Origin: Ilyonectria destructans
Taxonomy: Eukaryota > Ascomycota > Sordariomycetes > Hypocreales > Nectriaceae
Length of the DNA: 64,000 nt
NCBI GenBank assembly: GCA_020740775.1
Contig: JAHEWK010000002.1
Location: forward strand, 5,270,001-5,334,000
Direction: 5' to 3'
Shown: one piece after another, positions 1-10,623 of the stretch
Numbering within the stretch: position 1 is the first letter of the stretch
How the letters are laid out: every line of letters begins with the position of its first letter
Made by a program: the position numbers and the translations under genes
The notes under the pieces: model-generated
The model's input: the letters and a program-made list of their open reading frames with translations, nothing else
Databases searched by the model: none
What the model was told of the DNA's origin: nothing

Positions 1-1227
1 AGAAGGTCGTCGTCGTGGGGACTGGGTGCAGCGCTGCTCAGCTGGTTCCGCGGCTGCTCTCGAGCGACTACGGTGCCAGTCACGTCACACAGCTTATGAG
101 AGAGCCTCCTTGGGTGCTACCCCGTGTCACGCCTCCTTTGGGTGATAACTTCTACCAAAAATGGAGTCCATTGCTCTGCTCGTACGTGCCCGGCTACATG
201 CGAGCCTTCAGAGCCCTAGTGACCCTGGTCACTGAGCTTGACTTTCAGATCTTCGGTGCGAGTCGTTCCAGCGAGCGGAAGAGGTACAATCTTGAACAGA
301 GCCTTCTTCAGCACATGAAAGCAACGGTTCCAAGTAAAGTAAGCGGTTTAGCCCCGATTTTCAGAGCCTCGCTAATCAGGGTCCAATAGTACCATGAAAT
401 ATTGACGCCACATTACTCCATTGGTTGCAAGCGGCGTATTTATGACACTGCATGGTTCCCTTGTCTACACGACTCGCGGATTGAGCTTACAACTCTAGCC
501 ATGGAAAGTGTTGATAAGAATGGCGTAACTCTGCGTCCGGGTCCAATGACCCATCCGATAGAGAAGAATCTCGAGACTCGCACCATTCCCGCCGACATCA
601 TCGTGCTTGCAAACGGTTTTGCCGTCAACCGATGGTTTCATCCTCTTGAGGTTGTGGGAAGCAAGGGGACGACCTTGCAAGAGGAGTTTGACGAACGGGG
701 AGGTCCACAGCTGTATCGTGGCACAGCTCTTGACGGGTTCCCTAACATGTTTATTCTCTTCGGGCCCAACAGCTTTACGGGACACAGCAGCGTCGTGCTT
801 GGCCTCGAAAACCAAGTAGGCCATGCCATCAAGCTGATGCGCCCTGTTCTTGCTGGAGAAGCCGAGACAGTAGAGGTGAAAAAGTCCGCGACCGTCAAGT
901 ACAATGCAGAAGTGCAGTCAGACTTGAAGAAGACGGTATGGAACAGCGGTGGCTGCTCCAACTGGTATGTGGGATCAGAAGGCCGCAATTCCATGTCATA
1001 CCCGTAAGTAAAACTGGTAGGCGGCTATGTGCACATCTCTGACTGCTTTATCCTCTAGGTACTCTATGGCCTACCAAACCATTCGGTTCATGTTTCCTAC
1101 GTGGTCTGACTGGGAAGTCAGTTGGACTCGAAAACGCCGAAGAGTGGGATGGCCGACCTTCATTTGTGCTTGTTTTATCTTGGCTCTGGGTGTAACATTT
1201 AGAGGTGCCTATAACAGGTATTATTAA
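1..1227 (+). CDS. FAD-dependent Baeyer-Villiger-type monooxygenase, 5' end outside window
   Basis: Flavin- and NADPH-dependent monooxygenase of the Baeyer-Villiger/FMO type. The frame is already open at base 1. Its first residues are the second Rossmann motif (VVVVGTGCSAAQL), so the N-terminal FAD-binding part lies to the left. Three exons are visible: 1-338, 390-1003 and 1059-1227, joined by introns of 51 nt (339-389, phase 0) and 55 nt (1004-1058, phase 2). After splicing the family-typical segments are continuous: IGCKRRIYD, ADIIVLANGF, LFGPNSFTGHSS, and a C-terminal WYVGSEGRNSMSYPYSM. The last 25 residues are hydrophobic (FICACFILALGV) and may anchor the protein in a membrane. The substrate cannot be read from sequence. 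The family call is firm; the start is unknown. Confidence 0.88.
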
Positions 1228-1983
1228 AATTCTGTAAAAGAGATGACTATTGTAAGGAATTCCTTGTTATAAATAGGGTAGTCAAGTTCTATTTTAACAG
1301 CACTGCACCAGGAAATAAACACAAATTGTGTAAATTGCTTCACCTTTGATACGCCCAACAGCTCTATCTGACAAATAGTAAAAATGGCGAAGCCTGTGTA
1401 TATCTTGGCATGGTTCAAACTAAGCGGCTTAACTTCTAGTGCCATCTCTTTGCATCATGTCGGATGACATTGCGTCACATTGACATGCAACGGGAGTTTA
1501 GATGAGGTCCATTTTCTTGACCGGGTATAGAATCCCGATGAAACCATTTCAACTGCCTTGCACTTAATCATGGTCTCAATTCCACAACGTGCACATCCCC
1601 CTAAATAGCCTTGCTTTCCACACTTGTCGCTTTGTGACCGTCAATCTGTTCAGTATTGCAAGGATTGTGAAACGTATCACATTAAGATCAGCAACTTTCC
1701 GATTTTTTGTAGATAGAGTAACTGTGGTGGGATAATCTGGTGCTTTATCATTTAGATGTGGGGGACCGAAAACAAGACCGAGACCGAAACCAGGACCGAG
1801 ACCGAGACCGGCACCGAAGAGTTCATTGCCTATCGAATTGACTGATAATAATAGAACTCAGGAGCATTACGATTTCCAAGGTGGCTGATGACTTTGCTGT
1901 AGCAGCACAGCCATGCCTCAAATATCATTTATACAGCGCCTTTAGCACTGAAATACATTGTGTGTGATAGTCGTCCAGCAACA
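1228..1983. other. intergenic region with short GACCGA-type repeat
   Basis: No gene seen. AT-rich for the first 500 bases. The only structure is the hexamer-like repeat at about 1764-1817, listed separately. Confidence 0.5.
1764..1817. repeat. imperfect GACCGA hexanucleotide repeat
   Basis: About seven imperfect copies of GACCGA, with ACCGAA and ACCGGC variants, in tandem about 170 bases upstream of the MARVEL-like gene. It may be a simple-sequence expansion. A regulatory role is unproven. Confidence 0.6.
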
Positions 1984-2818
1984 ATGGGAGGTCAAGCCGG
2001 CCTCAAATGCCTTCAATGGATGCTCAGAGGGGTGCAGCTTTGCGCAGCCGCTCTCATCCTCGCTGTTTATACATATTTTCTCGCAACCCTCGCTGCATAT
2101 CGCTTCCACATCAGCACGCAGATTCGGGCCGTGGAGGGTATATCCGGTAGTGCGGTACTCTATTGTCTCCTTGGTCTGCTTCTCATTTGTTGCATCGGTG
2201 GCAATCCTATGGCGTCATTCATCGCGGTGATATTGGATGTTGCCTTCATGGCTTGCTTTATTTATATCGCTGTTGCCAACAAACATGGTGCTGGAAATTG
2301 CAGGGGCGAGGTCAACACACCCTACGGAATCGGATTGGCAAAGTCCAAGGTCAAGGCAAAGAAGGGGGGGTCCTTAGTATTGCCATCTTATCGAGTTGCG
2401 TGTCAACTACAGACTGCTTGTGTAGCTGCAGCTATTATCATCATGTTAGTATCTCACCTCGGGATTGTTTTGTTAACTGCTTGACCCCCTCACATTCTCA
2501 AATTTACTGTTAGCTGATGACCCACGCAGAATATTGCTTCTCATCTCGATGATCATCAACTTTGCCCTCGCACGCAGCCACTACGAAAAGAGCCGCACTG
2601 AAAACAAAGGCTACGGCTATGGGGAAGGAAACGGATTCTTGGGCCGTACAAATCCGGACGGCCAATCGGAAATGGTGCCCGATGACTTACCTCCGCATAC
2701 TCAACTTGACGAGATGAGGGACAGTCTCAGTCCTAGCATTTCTAGTCATACGAGCCGTGGGATATCTGATGATTATGAACTACATCCTCGGGTTCCAAAT
2801 CCCCCATACCCAGTATAA
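1984..2818 (+). CDS. MARVEL-like four-TM membrane protein
   Basis: Small integral membrane protein resembling the fungal MARVEL/membrane-associating domain family. Two exons, 1984-2444 and 2530-2818, are separated by an 85-nt intron (donor GTTAGT, phase 2) and give 249 residues. Hydrophobic helices lie near residues 15-35, 50-70, 75-95 and 140-165; the intron falls inside the fourth. The segment ACQLQTACVAAAIIIM, followed by the exon-2 helix and then ARSHYEKSR, matches the usual end of the domain. The cytosolic tail of about 75 residues is hydrophilic and rich in Ser, Pro and Asp. I chose the ATG at 1984 over 1960 because family members begin MGG followed closely by the first helix. The function of this subfamily is unknown. 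Confidence 0.8.
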
Positions 2819-2974
2819 GTTTAGCATTTTCGATAAGCCAGTGGAATCAAACGCAATGTGAGATTTAATTATGACGGAATTTGATTTTTATCGATAACCC
2901 TAGGAATTTCTTCGATCACATTCAATTTAACCCTAACCCTACAAGAATACTCGTAGCCACTACCCAGTATAAAA

Positions 2975-5251
2975 TCAATACGCCCAACGTAAATCTCCTG
3001 CACTCATGTCATCCTGGAATCGAAGAAGATACACCAGCCCATTAACGGATCCAATTGCAACCGTCGATCCCATGAATGCGATTCTTTCTTTAATAAAGGA
3101 TGTCTCGTAATTCCTGGAGCGATACTCTGGCGGTAAATAGAGTAGCCTTTGGCTGTCTCTCATAACCCAGATACTGTCCCGGCTCAGTTTGTAGCCTTGG
3201 AAGGCAACTCCACCTTGACGCTCGGCCCAGCATTCCGCACTCACATTGTCGTGGCCCGTATACGTATCGCCTATAGAGCAGCTGTCACTCACAGAGCCAT
3301 CAATGGCAGCGCCACCGCTCACGCCAGTCACGGCAGGCAAGTCCACAACACCGCCGTCGACCCAGAGCCGGGTGCTGTCCGCATCGAAGCGACATGTTTT
3401 AGTTGTGTGGGGGATGTCGACGCGCAGTGGAGCCGCTGTGGTCTGCTCTCGGTGCCAGATCCAGACCTCGTGGTTAATGGCAACAGCGAGTAACCTGCCG
3501 TCGGGCGACATAGCGAGGCACTTCGGCTCGACTAGATATCCGAATTCCCAAGCTAGCCGACAACGTGGCTTGGCAGCTTCCAGGGGCCAAATGTAGATGG
3601 CGGCATTGGTAGCCACGATCAATGACTTGGAGCTTGGGGAGAAGGCGATGGATATAAATCCGTATTCGAAATCTCCCTTGGGGATCTCCTTATCAAAGTT
3701 AAAAGTATGGAGGCGACGAAGCGGGGACGCGGCCCAGACCTCGATATGCACGCGGTGCAGCTCATATGAGTAGTGGACTATTGCCAAAGTGTGGCCGTCA
3801 GGCGAAAACACCACCTGATCTGCAGGCTGGGAGATTGTGTCCGTGACGCACTGCGCTGCAAAATCCCAAAGGCACACCCCCTGCTTGCCGAGCGCCAGGG
3901 CGAGTCGCCGGCCATCTGGAGAGAAGCTTGGGGCCTTGCGAAGGCCTGAAAACTGCGTGACAGATGAGACACCGTCGGCCGTGGCCCAAACATAGGCACA
4001 GCCATTCCTCTGGTGGCCCACTAAATGGCGGCCGTCGGGGGAAAAGGCGAGGTCTACGTGGTGTTGCATGGGGAATGTGTGAGCGCATATGACCTCTCCA
4101 CCTTGGACGCTCCAGATCTTGACGGAATCCCCCGACAACGACGCTAACAATGGGGCATTGCCGGTATTCGGCGAGAAGGCAATTTCAGAAACTAGATTGT
4201 AGCGGGTTTTGAGGAAAAAATCATCAATAGCATCGGGAGAAGTTCGCATCGTCAAGTCCCATAGCCTGATAACTGAGATCCCCCTGACCCACGCCACGAA
4301 ATGACTGCTCGCGCAGAAGGCGTACTGGGCCCCCTCTTGTTGAGCATAGCGCTCGGCGCGGTCCATTATTCGCTCCAGGGTGGGCACTGCGTGGATGCAC
4401 GATGTTCCTGTATCATTACAGACTTTGATCGTCCGGTCGTGGGTCAACGACAAGAAGCTTAGGCCGGCGCCGAGCCACGTCATTGTATTGACTTGAGGGT
4501 GGCAGGGGAAAGTGCGAATCAAGGAGCCATCGCTGGCTGCCCGGATGGCGATAGTGTCGTCGTCACAGCGCACAGCTACTTGGTCGTTCCCGAAGAAGGC
4601 CACGTAACTTGCGTGGGCTGTGACCGTCCAGATGGGCGTGTCCCTGCCGACTCGCCACACGGCGACACGGGCCTGCGTCAACCGCGCCACCAGGTGGAGG
4701 CTGTCGGGCGAGAAGCACAATGATAACACATCGGCAATGGCTTGTATGGGCTCTGCCGTGGCAGCTCGCAGGATTGTGACAGTTTCATCAGGCAGGATGA
4801 GGGCCACGAATTGGCATTCTCGCGAGAAGACGGCGTTGCTTACTTTTGCATCGCAGAAGAGGCTGCGAACGCAGCGCCCTGAATCGGCCTCTAGATGTTG
4901 GACCTTGCCACTCGATAACACGACGACCACCTTGTGTCCTTCTGGAGAAAACTGCACCTGGATAACGGGGTCATCTACACGAAAGGACTGGATGCGGTGG
5001 CTCGCCAGCACATCCCAGATCTCGACGACATGCTCTCCTGGGCGCCCAGCAATGGGTTTAAAGCATCCGGTAGCAAGCCATCGGCCATCAAGGGAAAATG
5101 CCATGCACTTAACCATCTTCTTGCATGTGAGTTCCTGGGTCAGTTGCGACGAAGTTGCCGTGACTGCCCTAGGATGTAGCGTCACCCAGTCTAACTCGCC
5201 CTTGTAATGGCTCTTGATTTCGCTGTCCGGCGGGCAAAATACAAGCGCACA
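2975..5251 (-). CDS. WD40-repeat half of NACHT/NLR-like locus (out of frame with its N-terminal half)
   Basis: One open frame of about 758 residues encoding divergent WD40-like beta-propeller repeats. Examples are IWDVLASH, FSPEGHKV, IRLWDLTM, VKIWSVQG, AFSPDGRHL, VCLWDFAA and VFSPDGHTL, roughly a dozen repeats and probably two propellers. In fungal NLR-like proteins this part is the ligand sensor. It should be fused to the NACHT half just upstream: the family junction APLQVY-CALVF can be read only by skipping one base at 5252. The frame has no internal stop, so the break is recent, or is a sequence error, or the two halves are separate proteins. There is no convincing independent ATG before the residue at about 5254 (RFMCALVF). 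The repeats are not near-identical, unlike those of het-E-type recognition alleles. Confidence 0.75.
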   Translation of the reverse strand, partial: CALVFCPPDSEIKSHYKGELDWVTLHPRAVTATSSQLTQELTCKKMVKCMAFSLDGRWLATGCFKPIAGRPGEHVVEIWDVLASHRIQSFRVDDPVIQVQFSPEGHKVVVVLSSGKVQHLEADSGRCVRSLFCDAKVSNAVFSRECQFVALILPDETVTILRAATAEPIQAIADVLSLCFSPDSLHLVARLTQARVAVWRVGRDTPIWTVTAHASYVAFFGNDQVAVRCDDDTIAIRAASDGSLIRTFPCHPQVNTMTWLGAGLSFLSLTHDRTIKVCNDTGTSCIHAVPTLERIMDRAERYAQQEGAQYAFCASSHFVAWVRGISVIRLWDLTMRTSPDAIDDFFLKTRYNLVSEIAFSPNTGNAPLLASLSGDSVKIWSVQGGEVICAHTFPMQHHVDLAFSPDGRHLVGHQRNGCAYVWATADGVSSVTQFSGLRKAPSFSPDGRRLALALGKQGVCLWDFAAQCVTDTISQPADQVVFSPDGHTLAIVHYSYELHRVHIEVWAASPLRRLHTFNFDKEIPKGDFEYGFISIAFSPSSKSLIVATNAAIYIWPLEAAKPRCRLAWEFGYLVEPKCLAMSPDGRLLAVAINHEVWIWHREQTTAAPLRVDIPHTTKTCRFDADSTRLWVDGGVVDLPAVTGVSGGAAIDGSVSDSCSIGDTYTGHDNVSAECWAERQGGVAFQGYKLSRDSIWVMRDSQRLLYLPPEYRSRNYETSFIKERIAFMGSTVAIGSVNGLVYLLRFQDDMSAGDLRWAY

Positions 5252-8014
5252 CATAAACCTGCAAAGGGGCCATCTCAATGCCTACTTTATTATAGAGAAT
5301 GAAACGGCGGGCGTCTTCTACCAGCTTGCCGACTTCGTGAGACTCCGGCCTTTGCTATTCAGGTGTTATTTCTAGTAGTTTAAGCATACTGGACATGATT
5401 ACGTACCCTGTAAAACTTGCTAAGTTGTTGGAGGGCTATCGTCCCCTGACGCATGCTGCCCAAGAGGCTCATTGCCTCAAGCCAGTGCAAGAGATCACTG
5501 CAGAGGAACGCGTGGATGGCCTCGCCGTCTGACATCTGCCAGCTCCCTTTCTCTTGGAGCTGGTCCGCGTGGTCAGGCCAATGAAGACAGCTGTACGGGA
5601 TGTGTGACAGGGGATCCGGTTCTGGGCGCTCGATCTCAGCGATAGTCACGCCAGGGGAGGAAAGCTCGTATATGTTCCGCTTGAGCTCCTTGACGTTGTT
5701 CAGAGCCTGCCTAAAGACAAGGCGGTGATGGTCCAGAATCCCTCTAGGAAACACATTGTCCTGGGCCGTATTCGTTAAATACTCTCGAGCCGACTGATGG
5801 ATAAAGCTCAACACACCGCCTCTGTCGTCGCCCTGCACGGCTAAGAAGGAGCCGCAGTTGGCCACGACCTCCCGGAGGTCGGTGTCGTTTAACGTCTGGA
5901 GTGCTGGCACGAGGGCACGCAGCTCGTCCAGCGTCAGTGGGCGAGCCACGACGCAGACCAGTGGCAGGATCTGGCGACACAAGGGGCCATCGGCCGACGC
6001 AAAGGCACCATCTAGCATGCGCTGGTATAGCCCATTGAGCCCCTTCGGCATCACATCTAGAGTCTTCACGACATGCCGAGGCTTGATGCCCAGCCCGTCA
6101 AGCTCGATGCATACGAGAGCCGCCCACAGGAAGGTATTGCAGGCCTTGGAAGACAAGGTGGTATGCAAATACTTCCGGATGTCCTCGTCGTACCCATTTG
6201 ATTTGGCTAACGCTTCGACTTTGTGCTTGACAAAAGCCTGAACGGCGGCGGAGACGATGTCCTCGCTCAGTTCCATGTACGAGGGCGTGATATCAGGGGC
6301 TGTACTCGCTAAAAGGCTGTGGTAGTTGGAAACATTACGGCTGGAGACGATCCACTGTGCCGGGTAGTCGTTGGAGAGCCGGCCAATAGCCTTGATGAGG
6401 ATGCGGATGCTGTCGTTATCGCATTCATCGATGGCGTCGACGACAATGATGACCCGGCGCGTGCTAGGCTCATCCAAAACCTTGGCGAGCATCTTCTCCA
6501 GGGCTACACACACCATAGCATCGTCATCGTCAAACATCTTTCTGCTTTGGTTCTCGTATTCTTCGCGGAGGCGGCGAGCGATGCCCCAGCTCTGGTCGCA
6601 GATGAGCCAGAGCAGTCCCCGAAGCACCGACTTGGCCGTCCTTGCCTTCTGTCGATCAGCGCGACAGAAGAAGTATGTGATCACCCTGAACTCCTTTTCC
6701 CGGAGGAGGCGGTCGATGACGCCGCACAGGAACATGGTCTTGCCCCTTCCCGGGCCGGCTGTGATCCATATGAGACCGCCGTTAGCATCGGCCCGCAGCT
6801 TTTCAAAGTTGCTTTTCTCAAGCACCAAGTCATGCGCTTCTTTGACTAGGCCGCCTTTGAGATCTACAATTGCAGATTTTTCCAGCTTGGGGTCGATGTC
6901 GTACAAGTTATTCAGAAACTCCTTGTCCTTGTCTTCTTCGTGGCGTTTGCTTTGCTCCAGTCCGAGGTCCTGTACCGCCGTCGTAAGAGCCTGCAAGTCT
7001 GTCCGTACGTCCTGGAGACATTTGTCGATATTGCAAAATCTGGCGCTCATATCCTCATCTCGGAACTGGCCCACGGTTTTCCTCACATGCTCCGCCGCCT
7101 TCTCTATTGACGTGATCTGCGCCTTCCAGTCATCTAGCTTGACCAGGTCTCGCATGACGACGGCAGCCTCAGAGCGGCTGTAAAGGCACACGCTCTGCAT
7201 CTGATAGAGTAGCAGCTTCTTGTAGAGTTTTACTATGCTCTTCTCAAGACTTTTCTGCAGTGCCGTGAGAGACTCATCGACTTTGTCTGGGTCAAGCACC
7301 AATGCCGAGAGGTTCCAGTACCACTCGGCACGCTCTAGGATGTACTTGATGCCCTCACGATTGGCCCCGGACTCGGATAAGGGTGAAACCAAAACCTAAA
7401 AGGCAATTAGCAGTCGAGCAGCGTCTTATGTGGAATAGGACAGGGTAGCATACATCGAGCAGCGTTGTAATGCCAACCCAAGCCGCGGAAGCAGCGGGCT
7501 CGCTCCTAACGGCCCAGGAAATAACGCTTCGTAGATGATTGAACGGTTTGACCACCTTGTTGATGTTTTCTTTGATGGCTGCAACCTTCTCGGTCCTGAC
7601 TCGGCCCTCGTCGACCAGCCTATTCATCTGGTCCTTTCTCATGGCCGCCGTCTTCCCGATGACATTGTCGGGATCGCCCTCGACGTCCGTGGCCGCCACA
7701 TCGCTCGACAGCTGGCCGGAGAGTATTTTTTCGTACGCCTCGACGACGCCGGGTTCATCTTGCTTGACCTCGTCGTAGGCTTGGTCGAAGACTTCCACTT
7801 GTATGCGTGTGACTTTCTCTGGGGGAGGCGGCACATCGATCGGAGGCAATGGCACTTCGTCTCGAGGTGGCAATACTTCGTTCGGAGGCAATGACGGATC
7901 GCCATCCGACGCAGCAGCGGGTATCTGCGAGGCTGTGGCCCTCACGGTCGGGGATGGCGAAGCTTTTCTCGAAGGTGTTAAAAGTTTGCGAGCTTTGTCT
8001 CTGAGTTTACGCAT
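5169..8014 (-). CDS. NACHT NTPase half of NLR-like (STAND) protein, frameshifted before WD40 part
   Basis: N-terminal half of a fungal NLR-like signalling ATPase. Exons on the minus strand are 8014-7454, 7395-5407 and 5354 onward, with introns 7453-7396 (58 nt) and 5406-5355 (52 nt). The order is a basic, Pro-rich leader; a helical NACHT-associated N-terminal domain (about residues 65-330, containing AAWVGITTLL and ERAEWYWNLS); then NACHT with Walker A (GPGRGKTM), Walker B (RVIIVVDAIDECD), and the helical region ending LHWLEAMSLLG and LVEDARRFILYN. The start is the ATG at 8014; the reading frame further upstream has only a TTG. Frame from exon 3 ends at a stop at 5171-5169, only 28 codons after the WD40 part should have begun. 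Such proteins act in non-self recognition and heterokaryon incompatibility. This allele may be inactive. Confidence 0.82.
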
Positions 8015-8053
8015 GATGATAGCCGTTTCTAGTTGCTTCGCGGAAGCCGGCAA

Positions 8054-8989
8054 CTTAGACCATTAGTATGTCGCAGGATGGAAAGGATGGCGTGTAAGGA
8101 AGGGAAATAGGACAGATACAGGCGGGGATTTGCAACCCCTCTTTCTGCAGCTGGATTCTTGCGTAACCTGCGGGTTAACTAAGCCTCTGGCTGAAGGCCC
8201 AACCTGTTCTGCTGGAGAGCTGATATTTCAACCTGTATCTGTGTTAGTTGTATATCCAGATCTTGAGACTTTGAAGGTTTATAAATGATTACATAAATAT
8301 TTATACCGAGATGAGTTTTAGAATTAAATATCTTTGCTATGTAGGTCTTATTTTGCTCTAGGAAATTCGTCACGGCCCGAATTACAAGCTACAACGTTGT
8401 CCAACAGCTGAATGCCGCCCCACTTGTTTCCTCTTGTCCCACCTGGATCACGACGAATCACCTACAATCATAGGTGAGCCAGTAGTAATCCCGGCCTGGA
8501 TCAGGACTTGGTTACTTGACGCTGCCCGTGAGCCTTGGTGAACCTCCACAGGCTTATGCAATATAAATACACACCATTAACACATCGAGAGAACACTGAC
8601 CTAACCCAACTATCAACACACTTAGTGGCCTAGACTGCCTTTTCTACAATCTCTCCGCCGTCAACCAAAACCATTTGTCAACTTCTCCAGGACTCGAATT
8701 ATAGTTGATTTGAATCAATGGAACAAACAACGAGCGAATAAAATGCAAAAGAAACCAAATCCGAGACTAGGCTGAATCAAACTTAGTTCACAAAGGCTAA
8801 GCACGGTCAACAAGTTATCCACCAATGCTCTATCTATTGCTTTGTGTTCTCGCTTCACGCGAGATAGTTCGTAGCGATTATGATAATTTTAGAAGTGTAA
8901 GTATTGCTCGAATGTGAGATATCGATGCAAATGCCAATTACTTTATCCTCAAGTTTCTAATCCTCTATACCTAGTATAAGTTTGGCATT
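8054..8989. other. gene-poor region with promoter-like sequence but no gene
   Basis: No supported gene. A TATAAATA box at about 8563-8570 is followed by CT/CA-rich leader-like sequence to about 8680. It then runs into stop-rich DNA, so it may be the orphaned promoter of a lost gene or the promoter remnant beside the LINE relic. Confidence 0.35.
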
Positions 8990-9790
8990 CTCTATGAGCT
9001 AATAGAGTTAATAGGCCTTTTACGAAACGCCGCGCGTACGAGCGACATACGTTCATAATCAAAGGAAAAGTAGTCAGGCCCAAGGCGAGCGCCAAGATCT
9101 TAGGAGTGGTCATGGACGTGAAATTACGGTACAAGGAACATATAGCGAGAGCTGCTGCAAAGGGGCTCTCGGCTGCTATGTGTCCGAAAGATGCTATCAC
9201 CGCGGACGGCGAGATAACTGTTTGTAGCAATAGTAGCTCCCACCGTGAACTATAGGTCTAGTGTGTGGATGCACTTATGCGGTGTCAGAGAAGCAGCTTG
9301 GTTGAAAAAAGCACAGATAGTTAGAGCACAAGCAATCACGGAAGCTTTCCAAGCTGTATCAACAGCAGTGGCAGAGGCTGAAGCCAGTATCCAAACGGTA
9401 CAGGAACGATATGCGCAAGCAGTAAAAAGGTTTTTGGATTAACCTCCGAACCCTTCCCAGGACACACTTATTAGCTATACTACAAGCGAAAGTATATTGC
9501 TGATTTGTATTGCTAATACAGAAGATTGCTTAGGCATAAGGGGAGATAACTACTGAACGAATAGAAATCATCTAGAAATATGCGCTACTGTTATAGAGAG
9601 ACGGTATACTAATGCCGTGCGATCCTAACCGGGAGAAAGCGGTAGGAGCAGTAAAGGGGGTAGATGGTATAGTTATTGCTACCTACTCCTTGCAAAAAGA
9701 GGTTATAGTAGGCATAGGAGGTGTTGTATGAGATATGGCGATTAATAGTACTGATGAGGTAGTAGCCAGCTACTCTGTCACTCTCAGAAT
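8990..9790 (+). mobile_element. decayed LINE (Tad1-like) fragment, 3' part of RT/RNase H
   Basis: Broken plus-strand frames match the C-terminal part of fungal Tad1/CgT1-type non-LTR retrotransposon polyproteins. At 9095-9170 it reads ILGVVMDVKLRYKEHIARAA. At 9265-9440 it reads VWMHLCGVREAAWLKKAQ, then AITEAF and AVAEAEASIQTVQERYAQA. At about 9610-9780 a segment like the RNase H start follows (PNREKAVGAVKGVDGIVIA, then VGIGGVV). Stops and frame changes separate the blocks. Many C-to-T and G-to-A changes suggest RIP. Both the 5' end and the 3' end are missing. Confidence 0.72.
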
Positions 9791-10520
9791 AAAATCCAAT
9801 CCAATCCAATATCATCATCATATTGAACATCAAGCATCTGATGATATGAATTAATCCGCCCGCGAGTCCGACACGGGTCGTCTGCGGCCTCTGGGAAAAT
9901 GCTGATCCTACCGCATCCGGCCCACGTGGCTTTTCCACTCACAGCCCCAGGTTCCTGGTGATCCCAGGACGTGGTAACCAGGATGTGCGGGGTTTTTTCC
10001 CTTTTTTCTGCTTGTCGTGGTTAAATTACTACACTTCACCCGCCAAATGTCTCGAAATGGCAAACTGGCCGTCCATTATCCGGGTTGAGATCTTTTCCCG
10101 GAATTAGCACCCCGCAATCTCCCCGGAGCCCACGCATAACTCTTGCGCCCTCCGGTGGGGGGCGGAATCTTGGCGAGGGAGAATAAGCTTAGGACGAAGA
10201 GTAGCTATTAGCTAAACGGTAATCTATGGAGCTCCCCATTGCAGTACGTAGTTAGACTGCTGTTGCGGAGAACTGACGATGCTGCCCCTGTTATCGCGTG
10301 CTTCACCTCCACCTCCAGGTCGGCCAAGCCCGGCGGGGTAGCAAGAGAAGTTGTCCAAACGTGGTACCGACGGACAGTGGGAGCATCTGACATAGGCTCT
10401 TGGTGTTAGAATGGAATGGGGCTAGCCTTGCCTTGCTTACTCTGCCCGCCGGCATCTTGAACGGCTCCGGTGTGTTAATCTCCCTTTTGACTGTATCCCT
10501 TCTCCGAAACTGGCGGCGAA
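9791..10520. other. upstream region of GH39-like gene
   Basis: No gene. GC-richer than the LINE relic. A poly-T run lies at about 9992-10006. Nothing else is recognised. Confidence 0.4.
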
Positions 10521-10521
10521 C

Positions 10522-10530
10522 ATATATAAG
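10522..10530 (+). promoter_or_regulatory. TATA box of GH39-like gene
   Basis: ATATATAAG about 100 bases before the ATG at 10624, followed by a CA/CT-rich leader (CACCACCAGCAACACCAGCC) that abuts the start. Typical placement for a fungal secreted-enzyme gene. Confidence 0.6.
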
Positions 10531-10623
10531 CCATTCGGCATCGCTACGCTTCGTTTCATCTTTTGGAGATCACCAGCACTCGCAGCCTCGCCTTCACAAC
10601 CACCACCAGCAACACCAGCCACC

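Noticed and set aside
2926..2942. Two CCCTAA units resembling telomere repeat
   Set aside because: Only about two copies in AT-rich spacer; chance is likely and no telomere context is present.
5259..5406. Longer intron (5406-5259) to bypass the NLR frameshift
   Set aside because: It joins in the frame that stops at 5171-5169 and would delete the conserved ARRFILYN and APLQ segment.
6371..7183. Plus-strand ORF of 270 codons inside the NACHT exon
   Set aside because: Antisense shadow of a well-supported NACHT coding exon; its Ser/Arg-rich translation has no domain.
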